This document shows positions 1-7,797 of a DNA stretch of 9,974 nt, one piece after another. The position numbers and the translations under genes are program-made. This DNA is from Betaproteobacteria bacterium. GTDB taxonomy: Bacteria > Pseudomonadota > Gammaproteobacteria > Burkholderiales > Burkholderiaceae_D. The notes beneath the pieces were generated by a model. It had not been told where the DNA came from, ran no database searches, and saw only the letters and a list, made by a program, of their open reading frames with translations. The first letter of the stretch is position 1; each line of letters starts with the position of its first letter. The stretch covers positions 1-9,974 of the forward strand of contig JAATFN010000003.1 of assembly GCA_015655165.1 (NCBI GenBank). Reading direction: 5' to 3'.

Positions 1-1473
1 GGAGAGCACGACGGAATCTGTGCGGAACGCTTTCATTTCTTTTTTGGGTACTTGCAGACCAATCAGAATACGTCCTACATCACTGCCTTGATTGCGATAA
101 TGGAACAGGCTGATATTCCAGTTCGGACTCATATGATTTAAAAAACGCATTAACGCACCTGGGCGTTCGGGGAACTCGAACCGGTACAATAACTCGTTTT
201 CTGCAAAGACACTCTTGCCGCCAACCAGATGACGGATATGGATTTTGGCCAATTCGTCGCCGGTCAGGTTCAATACGCCAAATCCGTTCTTTTCAAAGTT
301 TGCTGCAATTTTCCCGGCATCGTCGTGGCTGCTGGTTTGCAGGCCGACAAAGACATGCGCGGCCTTGGTGTCGCTGATACGGTAATTGAATTCGGTCACA
401 TTACGCGCACCGATCGTTTTGCAGAAACGTTTGAAACTGCCACGTTCTTCTGGAATGGTGACAGCAAACACCGCTTCACGTGCTACACCGACATCGGCCA
501 TTTCAGCAACAAAGCGCAGACGGTCGAAATTCATGTTGGCGCCACTGGCAATGGTGACTAATGATTCATTTTTGATCGGGTTTTGGGCATTTTTCTCACG
601 CTCAAGATAGGCTTTGGCGCCAGCTAAAGCCAGCGCACCCGATGGCTCGACGATGCTTCTGGTATCCTGGAAAATATCTTTTATGGCCGTGCATACCGCA
701 TCCGTGTCGACCAGGATGACTTCATCGACATATTGTTTGGCCAGACGGAAGGTTTCTTCACCGACCAGTTTAACGGCTGTGCCGTCCGAGAATAGGCCCA
801 CATCGGTTAAGGTTACGCGGCGACCGGCTTTGAGGCTTTTGGCCATGGCATCCGAGTCGGTGGTTTGTACGCCGATAATTTTAATGTCGGGACGAATGGC
901 TTTGACATAGGCACCAACACCGGCAATTAAGCCGCCGCCGCCAATTGCCACAAAAATCGCATGGATCGGATCGGCATGCTGACGTAAAATTTCCATACCG
1001 ATGGTGCCTTGACCAGCGATGACATCCGGGTCATCAAACGGGTGGATGAACGTCAGTTTATGTTTTTTCTCAAGTGTGATCGCGTGCTCATAAGCATCGG
1101 TATAAGAGTCACCAGCCAAGACTACTTCACCACCACGTGCCTTGACTGCATCGATTTTGACTTTTGGGGTGGTCGTTGGCATGACAATAACCGCTTTGCA
1201 ACCAAGTTTGGCAGCCGATAACGCAACACCTTGCGCATGATTGCCGGCAGACGCGCAAATCACACCACGTTTTAATTGGGCCGGTGTCAAATGTGCCATT
1301 TTGTTGTAAGCACCACGCAATTTGAAGCTAAAGACACTTTGCATATCTTCACGCTTGAAATAAATACGGTTTTCCAATCGTTGGGAGAGGAGATTGGCCA
1401 GTTCCAGCGGGGTTTCACTTGCAACGTCATAAACGCGGGCAGTAATGATTTTTTTCAAATAATCTGTTGTCAT
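1..1473 (-). CDS. ilvA: Threonine ammonia-lyase (biosynthetic threonine dehydratase), C-terminus cut by window edge
   Basis: Pyridoxal-phosphate enzyme that deaminates L-threonine to 2-oxobutanoate, the committed step of isoleucine synthesis in the cytoplasm. The reverse strand is open without a stop from ATG at 1473 to base 1 (491 codons). E. coli IlvA has about 514 residues, so only a short tail is missing. The PLP lysine lies in the motif SFKLRGAYN (K51), the SAGNHAQG loop follows, and the glycine-rich phosphate-binding loop GGGG is at residues 178-181. After about residue 325 come two ACT-like regulatory domains, one around EERGSFKRFCKTIG and one around FPERPGALMRFLNHMSPNW. Two such domains mark the isoleucine-inhibited biosynthetic form rather than the catabolic TdcB form. 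It stands alone and diverges from the YqaA-like gene, not in an ilvGMED-type operon. I see no leader peptide rich in Ile, Val or Thr codons, so classical attenuation is unlikely. No strong Shine-Dalgarno precedes the start. Confidence 0.96.
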   Translation of the reverse strand, partial: MTTDYLKKIITARVYDVASETPLELANLLSQRLENRIYFKREDMQSVFSFKLRGAYNKMAHLTPAQLKRGVICASAGNHAQGVALSAAKLGCKAVIVMPTTTPKVKIDAVKARGGEVVLAGDSYTDAYEHAITLEKKHKLTFIHPFDDPDVIAGQGTIGMEILRQHADPIHAIFVAIGGGGLIAGVGAYVKAIRPDIKIIGVQTTDSDAMAKSLKAGRRVTLTDVGLFSDGTAVKLVGEETFRLAKQYVDEVILVDTDAVCTAIKDIFQDTRSIVEPSGALALAGAKAYLEREKNAQNPIKNESLVTIASGANMNFDRLRFVAEMADVGVAREAVFAVTIPEERGSFKRFCKTIGARNVTEFNYRISDTKAAHVFVGLQTSSHDDAGKIAANFEKNGFGVLNLTGDELAKIHIRHLVGGKSVFAENELLYRFEFPERPGALMRFLNHMSPNWNISLFHYRNQGSDVGRILIGLQVPKKEMKAFRTDSVVLS

Positions 1474-1529
1474 GATTTCAGTGCGCCGGATCAATAGCGC
1501 GAGATAATGCAGGAGGTAATGCGTTGCAC

Positions 1530-1558
1530 ATTATAATGGCTGGATACCATCAGGTCAC
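1530..1558 (-). promoter_or_regulatory. Candidate ilvA sigma-70 promoter
   Basis: On the minus strand GTGACC (1553-1558, four of six matches to TTGACA) stands 17 bases before a perfect TATAAT (1530-1535). The box lies 57 bases upstream of the ilvA start codon, implying a leader of roughly 50 bases. The -10 sits in the palindrome CATTATAATG (1529-1538), so TATAAT is also readable on the plus strand at 1532-1537, towards the YqaA-like gene. On the plus strand I find no good -35 at 16-18 bases. This is a pattern match only. Confidence 0.5.
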
Positions 1559-1573
1559 TGATGACTTTCTCTT

Positions 1574-1577
1574 GGAG
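1574..1577 (+). promoter_or_regulatory. Ribosome binding site favouring the start at 1588
   Basis: GGAG lies 10 bases before ATG 1588. The alternative ATG at 1561 has only a weak AGG (1552-1554) upstream and would add nine residues (MTFSWSRNS) that do not resemble the N-terminus I recall for this family. Confidence 0.5.
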
Positions 1578-1587
1578 TCGAAATTCA

Positions 1588-2079
1588 ATGGTTGAATCCG
1601 CTGTGGCATGGCTATTACAGACGCTGGCAGTCCCCAGTGTGGGCATAGGATCGGTTTTTATTATCAGTTTTGTTTCTGCCACATTGGTGCCTTTTGGCTC
1701 GGAACCAGCTGTATTTGCCGTCATTAAAGCCAATGGGGATCTATTCTGGCCTGTCATTCTTGTTGCGACATTGGGTAATACGCTTGGTGGTGTTGTCGAT
1801 TACTGGATAGGTTATGGTGCCAAACAGGCATTTGCAAAAGAACGTTCGTCGCGCTGGTTTGGTTGGCTTGAGCGTTTCGGTGCCAAAACGATGTTGTTGG
1901 CCTGGGTACCTGTTATCGGTGATCCGTTATGTACATTGTCAGGCTGGTTAAAACTGCCATTCTGGCCATCACTTTTATATATGGCTATCGGCAAATTCCT
2001 GCGTTATCTTTGTATGACCATATTGTTATTGCATGTGCCAGATGGTTTTTGGCACGCGGTGGCAAATTTGCTGAGCTAA
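1588..2079 (+). CDS. YqaA-like DedA/VTT-family inner-membrane protein
   Basis: Small polytopic membrane protein of 163 residues, related to E. coli YqaA (about 142 residues) in the DedA/VTT ('SNARE-associated') superfamily. DedA proteins are linked to lipid-carrier or phospholipid translocation and envelope homeostasis; no activity is established for the YqaA branch as far as I know. Visible family marks are SFVSATLVPFGSEP (acidic E39), GNTLGG (63-68), and RFGAKTMLLAWVPVIGDPL (about 96-114) followed by LSGW and GKFLRYL. Hydrophobic stretches lie near residues 20-47, 53-75, 100-121 and 126-149. The YqaA-type W-x-P-x-x-G-D replaces the arginine-proline motif of canonical DedA proteins. It diverges from ilvA, with no obvious functional tie. 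Its stop touches the stop of the opposing transporter gene. The start at 1561 would give 172 residues; 1588 is preferred for its ribosome binding site. Confidence 0.85.
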   Translation: MVESAVAWLLQTLAVPSVGIGSVFIISFVSATLVPFGSEPAVFAVIKANGDLFWPVILVATLGNTLGGVVDYWIGYGAKQAFAKERSSRWFGWLERFGAKTMLLAWVPVIGDPLCTLSGWLKLPFWPSLLYMAIGKFLRYLCMTILLLHVPDGFWHAVANLLS

Positions 2080-3021
2080 TTAGCCCAGCAGGACATCTAG
2101 CAGCATCATTGTCACAAAACCAACCAGCAGCCCCAAGGTTGCCGGGGTTTCGTTACCTTGGCGATGGGATTCGGGAATGACTTCATGACTGATGACAAAG
2201 AGCATTGCACCGCCGGCCGCGGCCAAGGACCAAGGCAATGCAGTTGCGGAAAAATCGGTGGCAATGGCACCCAGTATGCCGCCAATGGGTTCAGCCAGAC
2301 CGGACAATATACCGACACCAGCGGCCTTCCAGGGGACGTAACCGATTGTACGTAATGCGATGGCAATAACCAGCCCTTCGGGGATATCCTGAATCCCGAT
2401 ACCGGTAGCAAGTGCGATAGCTTTGCCCATATCTTCCCCGCCAAAACCCACGCCAATGGCGAGTCCTTCGGGGAAATTGTGAATGGTGACTGCCATCACA
2501 AAAAGCCAGATGCGGTTTTGTCGTGCTTTTAATTGGGCAGAGGCGTCTTCGGTTAAAAAGTGCTCGTGTGGCACCAACTGATTCATGAGCAATACAAAAA
2601 GACCGCCCAGCATAATGCCTGTCGCTGTCAGCAATACTGCCGGTACTTTGTTGTATCCGAGCAACTGTGCCTGGTTCATGGCTGGAATAATCAATGAAAA
2701 TACGCTGGCAGCCAACATTACGCCGCCGCCATAACCCAAGAGCATGTTTTGGGTGCGTACTGACATGGTACGTGTAAAAAAGACTCCCAAGGCACCAAGT
2801 GCTGTCAAGCCGGCAGCAACAGACGATCCGATCAATGCAAGTCGGATGTGGTTGTTTGCAGCCAGATAGGGTCCGATACGTTCCCACAGCTTGGCCAATA
2901 TGAAAACGAGTGCGATCGACAGCATCGCATAATGGCGTAGCCGTAATACCGGCAGGGTACTGGTTGTCGTTTTTGATGCCATCTGCATTACACCTTCCAA
3001 AGTACTTATATTTTTCATCAT
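2080..3021 (-). CDS. ZIP-family divalent metal transporter (GufA/BbZIP type)
   Basis: Inner-membrane importer of Zn(II) and possibly Fe(II), Mn(II) or Cd(II). The 313 residues hold about eight membrane segments. The binuclear metal site of BbZIP is fully kept: HNFPEG in TM4 (H181, N182, E185), QDIPEG in TM5 (Q211, D212, E215), E244 in TM6 (LAEPIGG), and HEVIPESH in TM7 (H279, E280). PHEHFLTEDA (151-160) gives a histidine-bearing cytoplasmic loop between TM3 and TM4. From memory, the match to B. bronchiseptica ZIP covers nearly the whole chain (for example SVRTQNMLLG and AGGAMLFVISHE) and the lengths agree (about 309), whereas E. coli ZupT is more distant. The start is uncertain: ATG 3021 and 3018 follow AAGG (3027-3030) at good distance, while ATG 2988 follows GGAAGG at 4 bases and would give 302 residues. 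Upstream lie a Zur-like and a Fur-like site, suggesting metal-dependent repression. Metal specificity cannot be read from sequence. Confidence 0.93.
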   Translation of the reverse strand: MMKNISTLEGVMQMASKTTTSTLPVLRLRHYAMLSIALVFILAKLWERIGPYLAANNHIRLALIGSSVAAGLTALGALGVFFTRTMSVRTQNMLLGYGGGVMLAASVFSLIIPAMNQAQLLGYNKVPAVLLTATGIMLGGLFVLLMNQLVPHEHFLTEDASAQLKARQNRIWLFVMAVTIHNFPEGLAIGVGFGGEDMGKAIALATGIGIQDIPEGLVIAIALRTIGYVPWKAAGVGILSGLAEPIGGILGAIATDFSATALPWSLAAAGGAMLFVISHEVIPESHRQGNETPATLGLLVGFVTMMLLDVLLG

Positions 3022-3035
3022 TCATGCCTTGGCTT

Positions 3036-3065
3036 GTGCACTTTGCACCAGAAAAACAAGTGCAA
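3036..3065 (-). repeat. Overlapping inverted repeats in the ZIP leader
   Basis: Three short stems compete for the same bases: GTGCA (3036-3040) with TGCAC (3044-3048); TGCACTT (3037-3043) with AAGTGCA (3058-3064); TTGCAC (3043-3048) with GTGCAA (3060-3065). They lie 15-44 bases upstream of ATG 3021, just before the AAGG ribosome binding site at 3027-3030. They could form alternative leader structures, but the stems are only 5-7 pairs long. Confidence 0.35.
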
Positions 3066-3084
3066 TAGCAAAGCGTGGGTGACG

Positions 3085-3107
3085 CATCAGTTTTAACATA
3101 ACATTTC
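3085..3107 (-). promoter_or_regulatory. Zur-box-like site over an extended -10 for the ZIP gene
   Basis: On the minus strand the site opens with GAAATGTTAT, identical to the first ten bases of the gammaproteobacterial Zur consensus half (GAAATGTTATA). The whole 23-base window matches that consensus at 16 of 22 defined positions by hand count, the far half being degraded. It overlaps TGTTATGTT (3095-3103), an extended -10, which would start transcription near 3088 and give a leader of about 66 bases to ATG 3021. A zinc-loaded Zur bound here would block a zinc importer, as expected. No good -35 is present at 17 bases. Confidence 0.35.
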
Positions 3108-3144
3108 TTTGATGTGGCAGGGTAGTGAAAAGCCCACCAGTTGT

Positions 3145-3165
3145 AAATGATTATAGTTATCATTT
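3145..3165. promoter_or_regulatory. Fur-box-like palindrome
   Basis: Perfect 7-base inverted arms AAATGAT (3145-3151) and ATCATTT (3159-3165) are separated by 7 bases. The core TGATTATAGTTATCA (3148-3162) matches the 7-1-7 Fur core TGATAATNATTATCA at 12 of 14 defined positions. A minus-strand TATAAT (3150-3155) lies inside it, so it could cover a second ZIP promoter. It also ends about 20 bases before the plus-strand extended -10 at 3186, so it could affect the dehydrogenase operon. Fur versus another metal regulator such as MntR cannot be decided from the sequence alone. Confidence 0.5.
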
Positions 3166-3185
3166 ATAGATCAGTGGAAATTGAT

Positions 3186-3194
3186 TGTTATAAT
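3186..3194 (+). promoter_or_regulatory. Extended -10 promoter for the dehydrogenase operon
   Basis: TGTTATAAT combines the TGn extension with a perfect TATAAT (3189-3194). No convincing -35 occurs 16-18 bases upstream, which extended -10 promoters can tolerate. Transcription would start near 3201 and leave a leader of about 150 bases before ATG 3352. Confidence 0.45.
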
Positions 3195-3351
3195 GAATCA
3201 TATTGATGAAAACTATATGGTGTTGTTTCCAGATGCCTATCAAGCAGCACAGCGTACTGTTGTTATTGCGGCAAAATGCAGGGTATCGCTCGCGAATGAC
3301 AGCAATAAGATAAAATGCACCTCCGGCAGTAGATTTTCCGAAAACACATTG

Positions 3352-6300
3352 ATGAACGCCCCAGCACACATTCAGGCTTTACTTACTGACGCGCAACATG
3401 ACGCGGCAACAACACGCTTGCGTGAAATTCCTTATAACTACACGTCATTCTCCGACCGCGAAATCGTGATCCGCCTGTTGGGTCAGCAATCGTGGCAGTT
3501 GCTTGACGAGTTGCGATCTCAACGTCAGACCGGTCGTTCTGCACGCATGCTATATGAAGTCCTGGGGGATATCTGGGTTGTCAAACGCAATCCTTATCTA
3601 CAAGACGATATGCTGGATAACCCCAAGCGTCGTGCTGCATTGATCGAGGCGTTAAACCACCGTCTGGGCGAAGTAGACAAGCGCCGCGTGGAAACAGAGC
3701 CGGATGCTACAGACACCGATGCCATGAACCGCAGTGCACATGTGGGTGCATTGTTGCGTGCTGCACGTAAAGCGGTGGCCGATTTTGCAGAAGAATTTCG
3801 TCAGACCTATGATTTGCGTAAACGGGCGACCAAAGTACTAGGACGTTTTACCGCGAAAGACAATATCAAGTTTGACGGTTTATCCCGTGTGTCGCACGTC
3901 ACAGAAGCGACTGACTGGCGTGTCGAATATCCGTTTGTCGTATTGACACCGGATAGTGAAGAAGAGATGGCAGGGCTGGTTAAAGCCTGTATCGAATTGG
4001 GTTTGACCATTATCCCCCGAGGGGGTGGTACAGGGTATACAGGTGGTGCGATTCCATTGACACCCATGTCGGCGGTGATTAACACTGAAAAGCTCGAGTT
4101 TTTGGGTGAAGTGGAAATGGAAGTGCTGCCAGGTTTAACCGAACCCTATGCCACGATCTATTCTGGTGCCGGTGTTGTCACCAAGCGCGTGTCCGAAGCG
4201 GCAGAGCAGGCTGGCTTCGTCTTTGCGGTTGACCCGACTTCCGCTGAGGCATCTTGCATTGGTGGCAATGTTGCGATGAACGCAGGCGGTAAAAAAGCGG
4301 TCCTGTGGGGCACAGCCCTGGACAATCTGGCGAGCTGGCGTATGGTCGACCCGAATGGCGACTGGCTGGAAGTCACCCGTATCAATCACAATCTGGGCAA
4401 GATCCATGATGTGGAGGAAGCGGTATTCCATCTGGAATGGTCGCATCCTACAGGTAAAGGTAAAAAGGCCGACATATTTAAAACAGAAGTCTTGCGTATT
4501 CCCGGACGTAAATTCCGTAAGGAAGGTCTGGGTAAAGACGTGACAGACAAGTTCCTGTCTGGTTTGCCTGGTGTGCAAAAAGAAGGTTGTGATGGTCTGA
4601 TTACATCGGCACGCTGGATTTTGCATAAAATGCCGAAGCAAACACGCACGGTCTGTCTTGAATTCTTTGGTCAGGCACGTGACGCGATTCCGTCTATTGT
4701 CGAGATCAAAGACTATATGGAAGCGCAAACCAAAAAAGGTGGTGCGATTCTGGCTGGTCTAGAACATCTGGACGAACGTTATTTACGTGCGGTGGGTTAC
4801 ACCACCAAATCCAAACGCGGTGTATTGCCGAAAATGGTCTTGTTTGGCGACATCGTCGGCGACGACGAGAATGCGGTTGCGATTGCTGCTTCCGAAGTCA
4901 TTCGTATGGCAAACAACCGTGTCGGTGAAGGCTTTGTGGCAGTAAGCCCGGAAGCACGCAAGAAATTCTGGTTAGACCGTTCAAGAACAGCGGCGATTGC
5001 CAAACACACCAATGCGTTCAAGATCAATGAAGACGTTGTGATTCCTTTGAACCGTATGGGTGAATACACCGACGGTATTGAGCGGATCAATATCGAATTG
5101 TCGATTAAGAACAAACTGCAGCTTTTGGCCGAACTGGACAGTTTTTTTGTCAAAGGCAATCTGCCATTGGCTAAAAACGATGATGCCGAAGGGGAAACGA
5201 TTCCCGCATCCGAGATGCTGGAAGACCGTGTCAATCAGGCTGAGAACCTGATTGAAAAAACGCATGAACGATGGTCTTATTTGCTGTCACAGTTGGATAA
5301 ACCATTAAAGGATGCGATTGCCGATATCGAAGCATTGGGACTGGAAAAGCTGACTCCGGTATTGATGCAACGTGTGGTCGAACAGCCTGATGCGACTGTG
5401 TTTCATGTACTGCAGGATCGTACGATCCGTATTTCCTGGAAACTGGAAGTGCGTAGCCAGTTGCGCCAGATTTTTAATGGCGCGGCGTTTAAACCGATCC
5501 TGGACCAGTGTACGGTCATTCATAAACGCATCTTGCGTGGTCGTGTATTTGTCGCGTTGCATATGCATGCAGGTGACGGTAATGTGCACACCAATTTGCC
5601 TGTGAATTCTGATCACTACGACATGCTGCAAGATGCGCATGAAGCAGTGGCACGCATTATGAAGCTGGCACGCTCATTGGATGGTGTAATCTCCGGCGAA
5701 CATGGCATCGGTATTACCAAACTTGAATTCTTGACAGAAGAAGAGATTGGCGAATTCCGCGATTACAAACTGCGCATTGATCCTGAGGGGCGTTTCAATA
5801 AAGGTAAATTATTGAATTTGCCCGGTATGGAAGCGGATTTGTCGAATGCGTATACACCTTCATTTGGTTTGATGGAGCATGAGTCTTTGATCATGCAGCA
5901 AAGCGATATTGGTGCGATCTCCAACAGCATCAAGGACTGTTTGCGTTGCGGTAAATGCAAGCCTGTGTGTGCGACACACGTGCCACGGGCGAACTTGTTG
6001 TATTCACCGCGTAACAAGATTCTAGCGACTTCGCTATTGGTAGAAGCCTTCCTGTATGAAGAGCAGACACGTCGTGGTGTGTCGATCAAACATTGGGAAG
6101 AGTTTGAAGATGTCGCCGATCACTGTACTGTCTGTCATAAGTGCGTGACACCTTGTCCTGTGGATATCGACTTTGGTGATGTGTCGATGAACATGCGTAA
6201 TTTGCTGCGCAAGATGGATAAAAAGTCATTTAATCCAGGTACCGCTGCGGCGATGTTCTTCTTGAATGCAACCGATCCGGCAACGATTAACGCTACCCGG

Positions 6301-7350
6301 AAATTGATGACTGGTGTGGGTTTCAAAGCCCAGCGACTGGCCAATGATGTATTGAAGAAGTTTGCGAAAAAACAAACGCAAAAACCTGCTGCAACCGTCG
6401 GTAAAGCACCGATTAAAGAGCAGGTGATTCATTTCATCAACAAAAAAATGCCGGGTAATCTACCGAAGAAGACCGCACGTGCATTACTGGATATCGAAGA
6501 CAACGAGATCATCCCGATCATTCGTAATCCAAAGGCCACAACGGCGGACACGGAAGCGGTATTTTATTTCCCTGGCTGTGGCTCGGAGCGTCTATTTTCT
6601 CAAGTTGGTCTGGCAACGCAGGCAATGCTTTGGCATGTCGGCGTACAAACAGTATTGCCGCCCGGCTACTTGTGTTGCGGTTATCCGCAACGTGGATCGG
6701 GGGACTTTGATAAAGCCGAAAAGATCATTACCGATAACCGCGTGTTGTTCTTCCGTATGGCTAATACGCTGAACTATCTGGATATCAAAACGGTCGTGGT
6801 GTCATGCGGTACGTGTTACGACCAGTTGCAAGGTTACGAGTTCGACAAGATCTTCCCTGGTTCCCGTATCATCGATATTCACGAATACTTGCTCGAAAAA
6901 GGGGTGAAGTTGGAAGGTGTCACAGGTACACGTTATATGTATCATGACCCTTGTCATACTCCAATGAAATTGCAAGATCCGATGAAGACAGTCAATGCCC
7001 TGATTACAACGGTGGATGACTTCAAGATCGAAAAAAATGCGCGTTGCTGTGGTGAGTCGGGCACATTCGGTGTGTCGCGTCCCGATGTCTCGACACAAGT
7101 ACGTTTCCGCAAGGAAGAAGAAATGCGTAAAGGTGCTGACAAGATCCGTGCCGACGGTTTTACAGGAGACGTCAAGATTCTGACTTCTTGCCCATCTTGC
7201 TTCCAGGGACTGTCGCGCTACAATGAAGATTCGGGTACCGAGGCGGATTATATCGTCGTCGAGATGGCAAAGCATTTGTTGGGCGAGAACTGGTTGCCCG
7301 ATTATGTGGATGTTGCTAACAACGGCGGTATTGAACGGGTGTTAGTGTAA
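3352..7350 (+). CDS. Giant FAD/Fe-S oxidoreductase (DUF3683, FAD-binding, 4Fe-4S, CCG domains)
   Basis: A 1332-residue fusion of GlcD-like flavin and GlcF-like iron-sulfur parts, probably oxidising a D-2-hydroxyacid (lactate, glycolate or 2-hydroxyglutarate) and passing electrons to quinone; the substrate is unknown. Domains in order: DUF3683 (about 20-110; [18 protein letters not shown]); FAD-binding PCMH (from about 193; [11 protein letters not shown] near 222-232, [10 protein letters not shown] near 303); FAD-oxidase C with [10 protein letters not shown] (737-746) and GEHGIG (782-787); two 4Fe-4S motifs, C863/C866/C869/C873 and C925/C928/C931/C935; a Lys-rich linker; first CCG domain PGCG (1074-1077), CCGYP (1108-1112), SCGTCYD (1151-1157); second CCG domain HDPCH (1198-1202), RCCGESG (from 1231), SCPSC (1279-1283). 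All ligand cysteines are present. No signal peptide or membrane segment shows, so it is probably cytoplasmic or peripheral. Start: the frame is open back to TTG 3181, but [11 protein letters not shown] at 3352 fits the N-terminus I recall; no clear ribosome binding site marks it. E. coli YdiJ is a shorter relative. Confidence 0.9.
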   Translation: MNAPAHIQALLTDAQHDAATTRLREIPYNYTSFSDREIVIRLLGQQSWQLLDELRSQRQTGRSARMLYEVLGDIWVVKRNPYLQDDMLDNPKRRAALIEALNHRLGEVDKRRVETEPDATDTDAMNRSAHVGALLRAARKAVADFAEEFRQTYDLRKRATKVLGRFTAKDNIKFDGLSRVSHVTEATDWRVEYPFVVLTPDSEEEMAGLVKACIELGLTIIPRGGGTGYTGGAIPLTPMSAVINTEKLEFLGEVEMEVLPGLTEPYATIYSGAGVVTKRVSEAAEQAGFVFAVDPTSAEASCIGGNVAMNAGGKKAVLWGTALDNLASWRMVDPNGDWLEVTRINHNLGKIHDVEEAVFHLEWSHPTGKGKKADIFKTEVLRIPGRKFRKEGLGKDVTDKFLSGLPGVQKEGCDGLITSARWILHKMPKQTRTVCLEFFGQARDAIPSIVEIKDYMEAQTKKGGAILAGLEHLDERYLRAVGYTTKSKRGVLPKMVLFGDIVGDDENAVAIAASEVIRMANNRVGEGFVAVSPEARKKFWLDRSRTAAIAKHTNAFKINEDVVIPLNRMGEYTDGIERINIELSIKNKLQLLAELDSFFVKGNLPLAKNDDAEGETIPASEMLEDRVNQAENLIEKTHERWSYLLSQLDKPLKDAIADIEALGLEKLTPVLMQRVVEQPDATVFHVLQDRTIRISWKLEVRSQLRQIFNGAAFKPILDQCTVIHKRILRGRVFVALHMHAGDGNVHTNLPVNSDHYDMLQDAHEAVARIMKLARSLDGVISGEHGIGITKLEFLTEEEIGEFRDYKLRIDPEGRFNKGKLLNLPGMEADLSNAYTPSFGLMEHESLIMQQSDIGAISNSIKDCLRCGKCKPVCATHVPRANLLYSPRNKILATSLLVEAFLYEEQTRRGVSIKHWEEFEDVADHCTVCHKCVTPCPVDIDFGDVSMNMRNLLRKMDKKSFNPGTAAAMFFLNATDPATINATRKLMTGVGFKAQRLANDVLKKFAKKQTQKPAATVGKAPIKEQVIHFINKKMPGNLPKKTARALLDIEDNEIIPIIRNPKATTADTEAVFYFPGCGSERLFSQVGLATQAMLWHVGVQTVLPPGYLCCGYPQRGSGDFDKAEKIITDNRVLFFRMANTLNYLDIKTVVVSCGTCYDQLQGYEFDKIFPGSRIIDIHEYLLEKGVKLEGVTGTRYMYHDPCHTPMKLQDPMKTVNALITTVDDFKIEKNARCCGESGTFGVSRPDVSTQVRFRKEEEMRKGADKIRADGFTGDVKILTSCPSCFQGLSRYNEDSGTEADYIVVEMAKHLLGENWLPDYVDVANNGGIERVLV

Positions 7351-7352
7351 CT

Positions 7353-7796
7353 ATGACGAATGTGACATGCGACTTGTGTCAGACAGACGGTGGAGAGATT
7401 CTCTATCGTCATGACAAATATCGTGTGGTGTTGGTCGATGACCCTTTGTATCCGGGATTTTGTAGAGTTGTCTGGCATGATCATGTCAAGGAAATGACAG
7501 ATTTACCAGTGGCAGACCGTCTGCTTGTCACGCAAGCGGTCTGGGCAGTTGAGGCCGCATTACGTGACGTCATGCATCCGGACAAAGTCAATGTTGCCAG
7601 TCTTGGCAATATGACGCCGCATGTGCACTGGCATGTTATTCCCCGTTTTGCAGACGATGCGACTTTTCCGGGCGCTGTATGGGCTTCTGTTGTAAGGAAA
7701 ACTCCTCCAGTGCACATAGCCGCACGCCAGCAATACATGATTGCATTAAAACAAGCGGTGCAGGTGCATCTGCAGGCCGTCCAAGCAGGAGTCTGA
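7353..7796 (+). CDS. HIT (histidine triad) family protein
   Basis: Cytoplasmic protein of 147 residues with the histidine triad signature H-V-H-W-H-V (H90, H92, H94), preceded by the family's LGNMTP stretch. HIT enzymes hydrolyse or transfer nucleoside monophosphates, for example on phosphoramidates or dinucleoside polyphosphates; H92, the middle histidine, would be the nucleophile. An N-terminal CDLC pair (C6, C9) resembles the zinc-binding CxxC of some HIT proteins. It begins 2 bases after the stop of the dehydrogenase gene with only a weak ribosome binding site, so translational coupling is likely. The substrate and its tie to the flanking genes are unknown. Length is typical for this branch, and no odd residues are seen in the active site. 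Confidence 0.92.
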   Translation: MTNVTCDLCQTDGGEILYRHDKYRVVLVDDPLYPGFCRVVWHDHVKEMTDLPVADRLLVTQAVWAVEAALRDVMHPDKVNVASLGNMTPHVHWHVIPRFADDATFPGAVWASVVRKTPPVHIAARQQYMIALKQAVQVHLQAVQAGV

Positions 7797-7797
7797 T

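Larger units (their letters stand above)
3022..3351. other. Divergent intergenic region between ZIP transporter and FAD/Fe-S dehydrogenase
   Basis: About 330 bases with no convincing gene. The plus-strand frame of the dehydrogenase stays open back to 3181, but the extra 57 residues do not look like a conserved protein. The region is A+T-rich compared with the flanking genes and holds the hairpin cluster 3036-3065, the Zur-like site 3085-3107, the Fur-like palindrome 3145-3165 and an extended -10 at 3186-3194. From about 3200 to 3351 I see only a plausible 5' leader, with TAAAAT at 3311-3316 as a poor -10 candidate lacking a -35. Confidence 0.7.

Noticed and set aside
229..561. Plus-strand open frame within ilvA
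   Set aside because: Antisense to the ACT-like domain region of ilvA, with no domain or start signal.
1511..1536. AGGAGG followed by a five-codon mini-frame (ATG CGT TGC ACA TTA TAA), possible leader peptide
   Set aside because: The spacing of 2 bases is too short for initiation, the codons are not rich in a regulatory amino acid, and it overlaps the candidate -10 so it may not be transcribed.
2291..3163. Minus-strand open frame of 290 codons over the ZIP gene and its upstream region
   Set aside because: It is the shifted shadow of the ZIP frame: rich in Cys, His and Arg, no recognisable domain, while the overlapping ZIP frame has every family motif.
4135..4728. Antisense open frame of 197 codons inside the dehydrogenase gene
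   Set aside because: It lies within the conserved FAD-binding domain on the opposite strand, has no ribosome binding site or domain I recognise, and is best explained by codon bias of the sense gene.
5965..5979. Inverted repeat GTGTG/CACAC resembling a hairpin
   Set aside because: It lies in the coding region of the first 4Fe-4S motif, has only 5-base arms and no following T-run; chance within codons.
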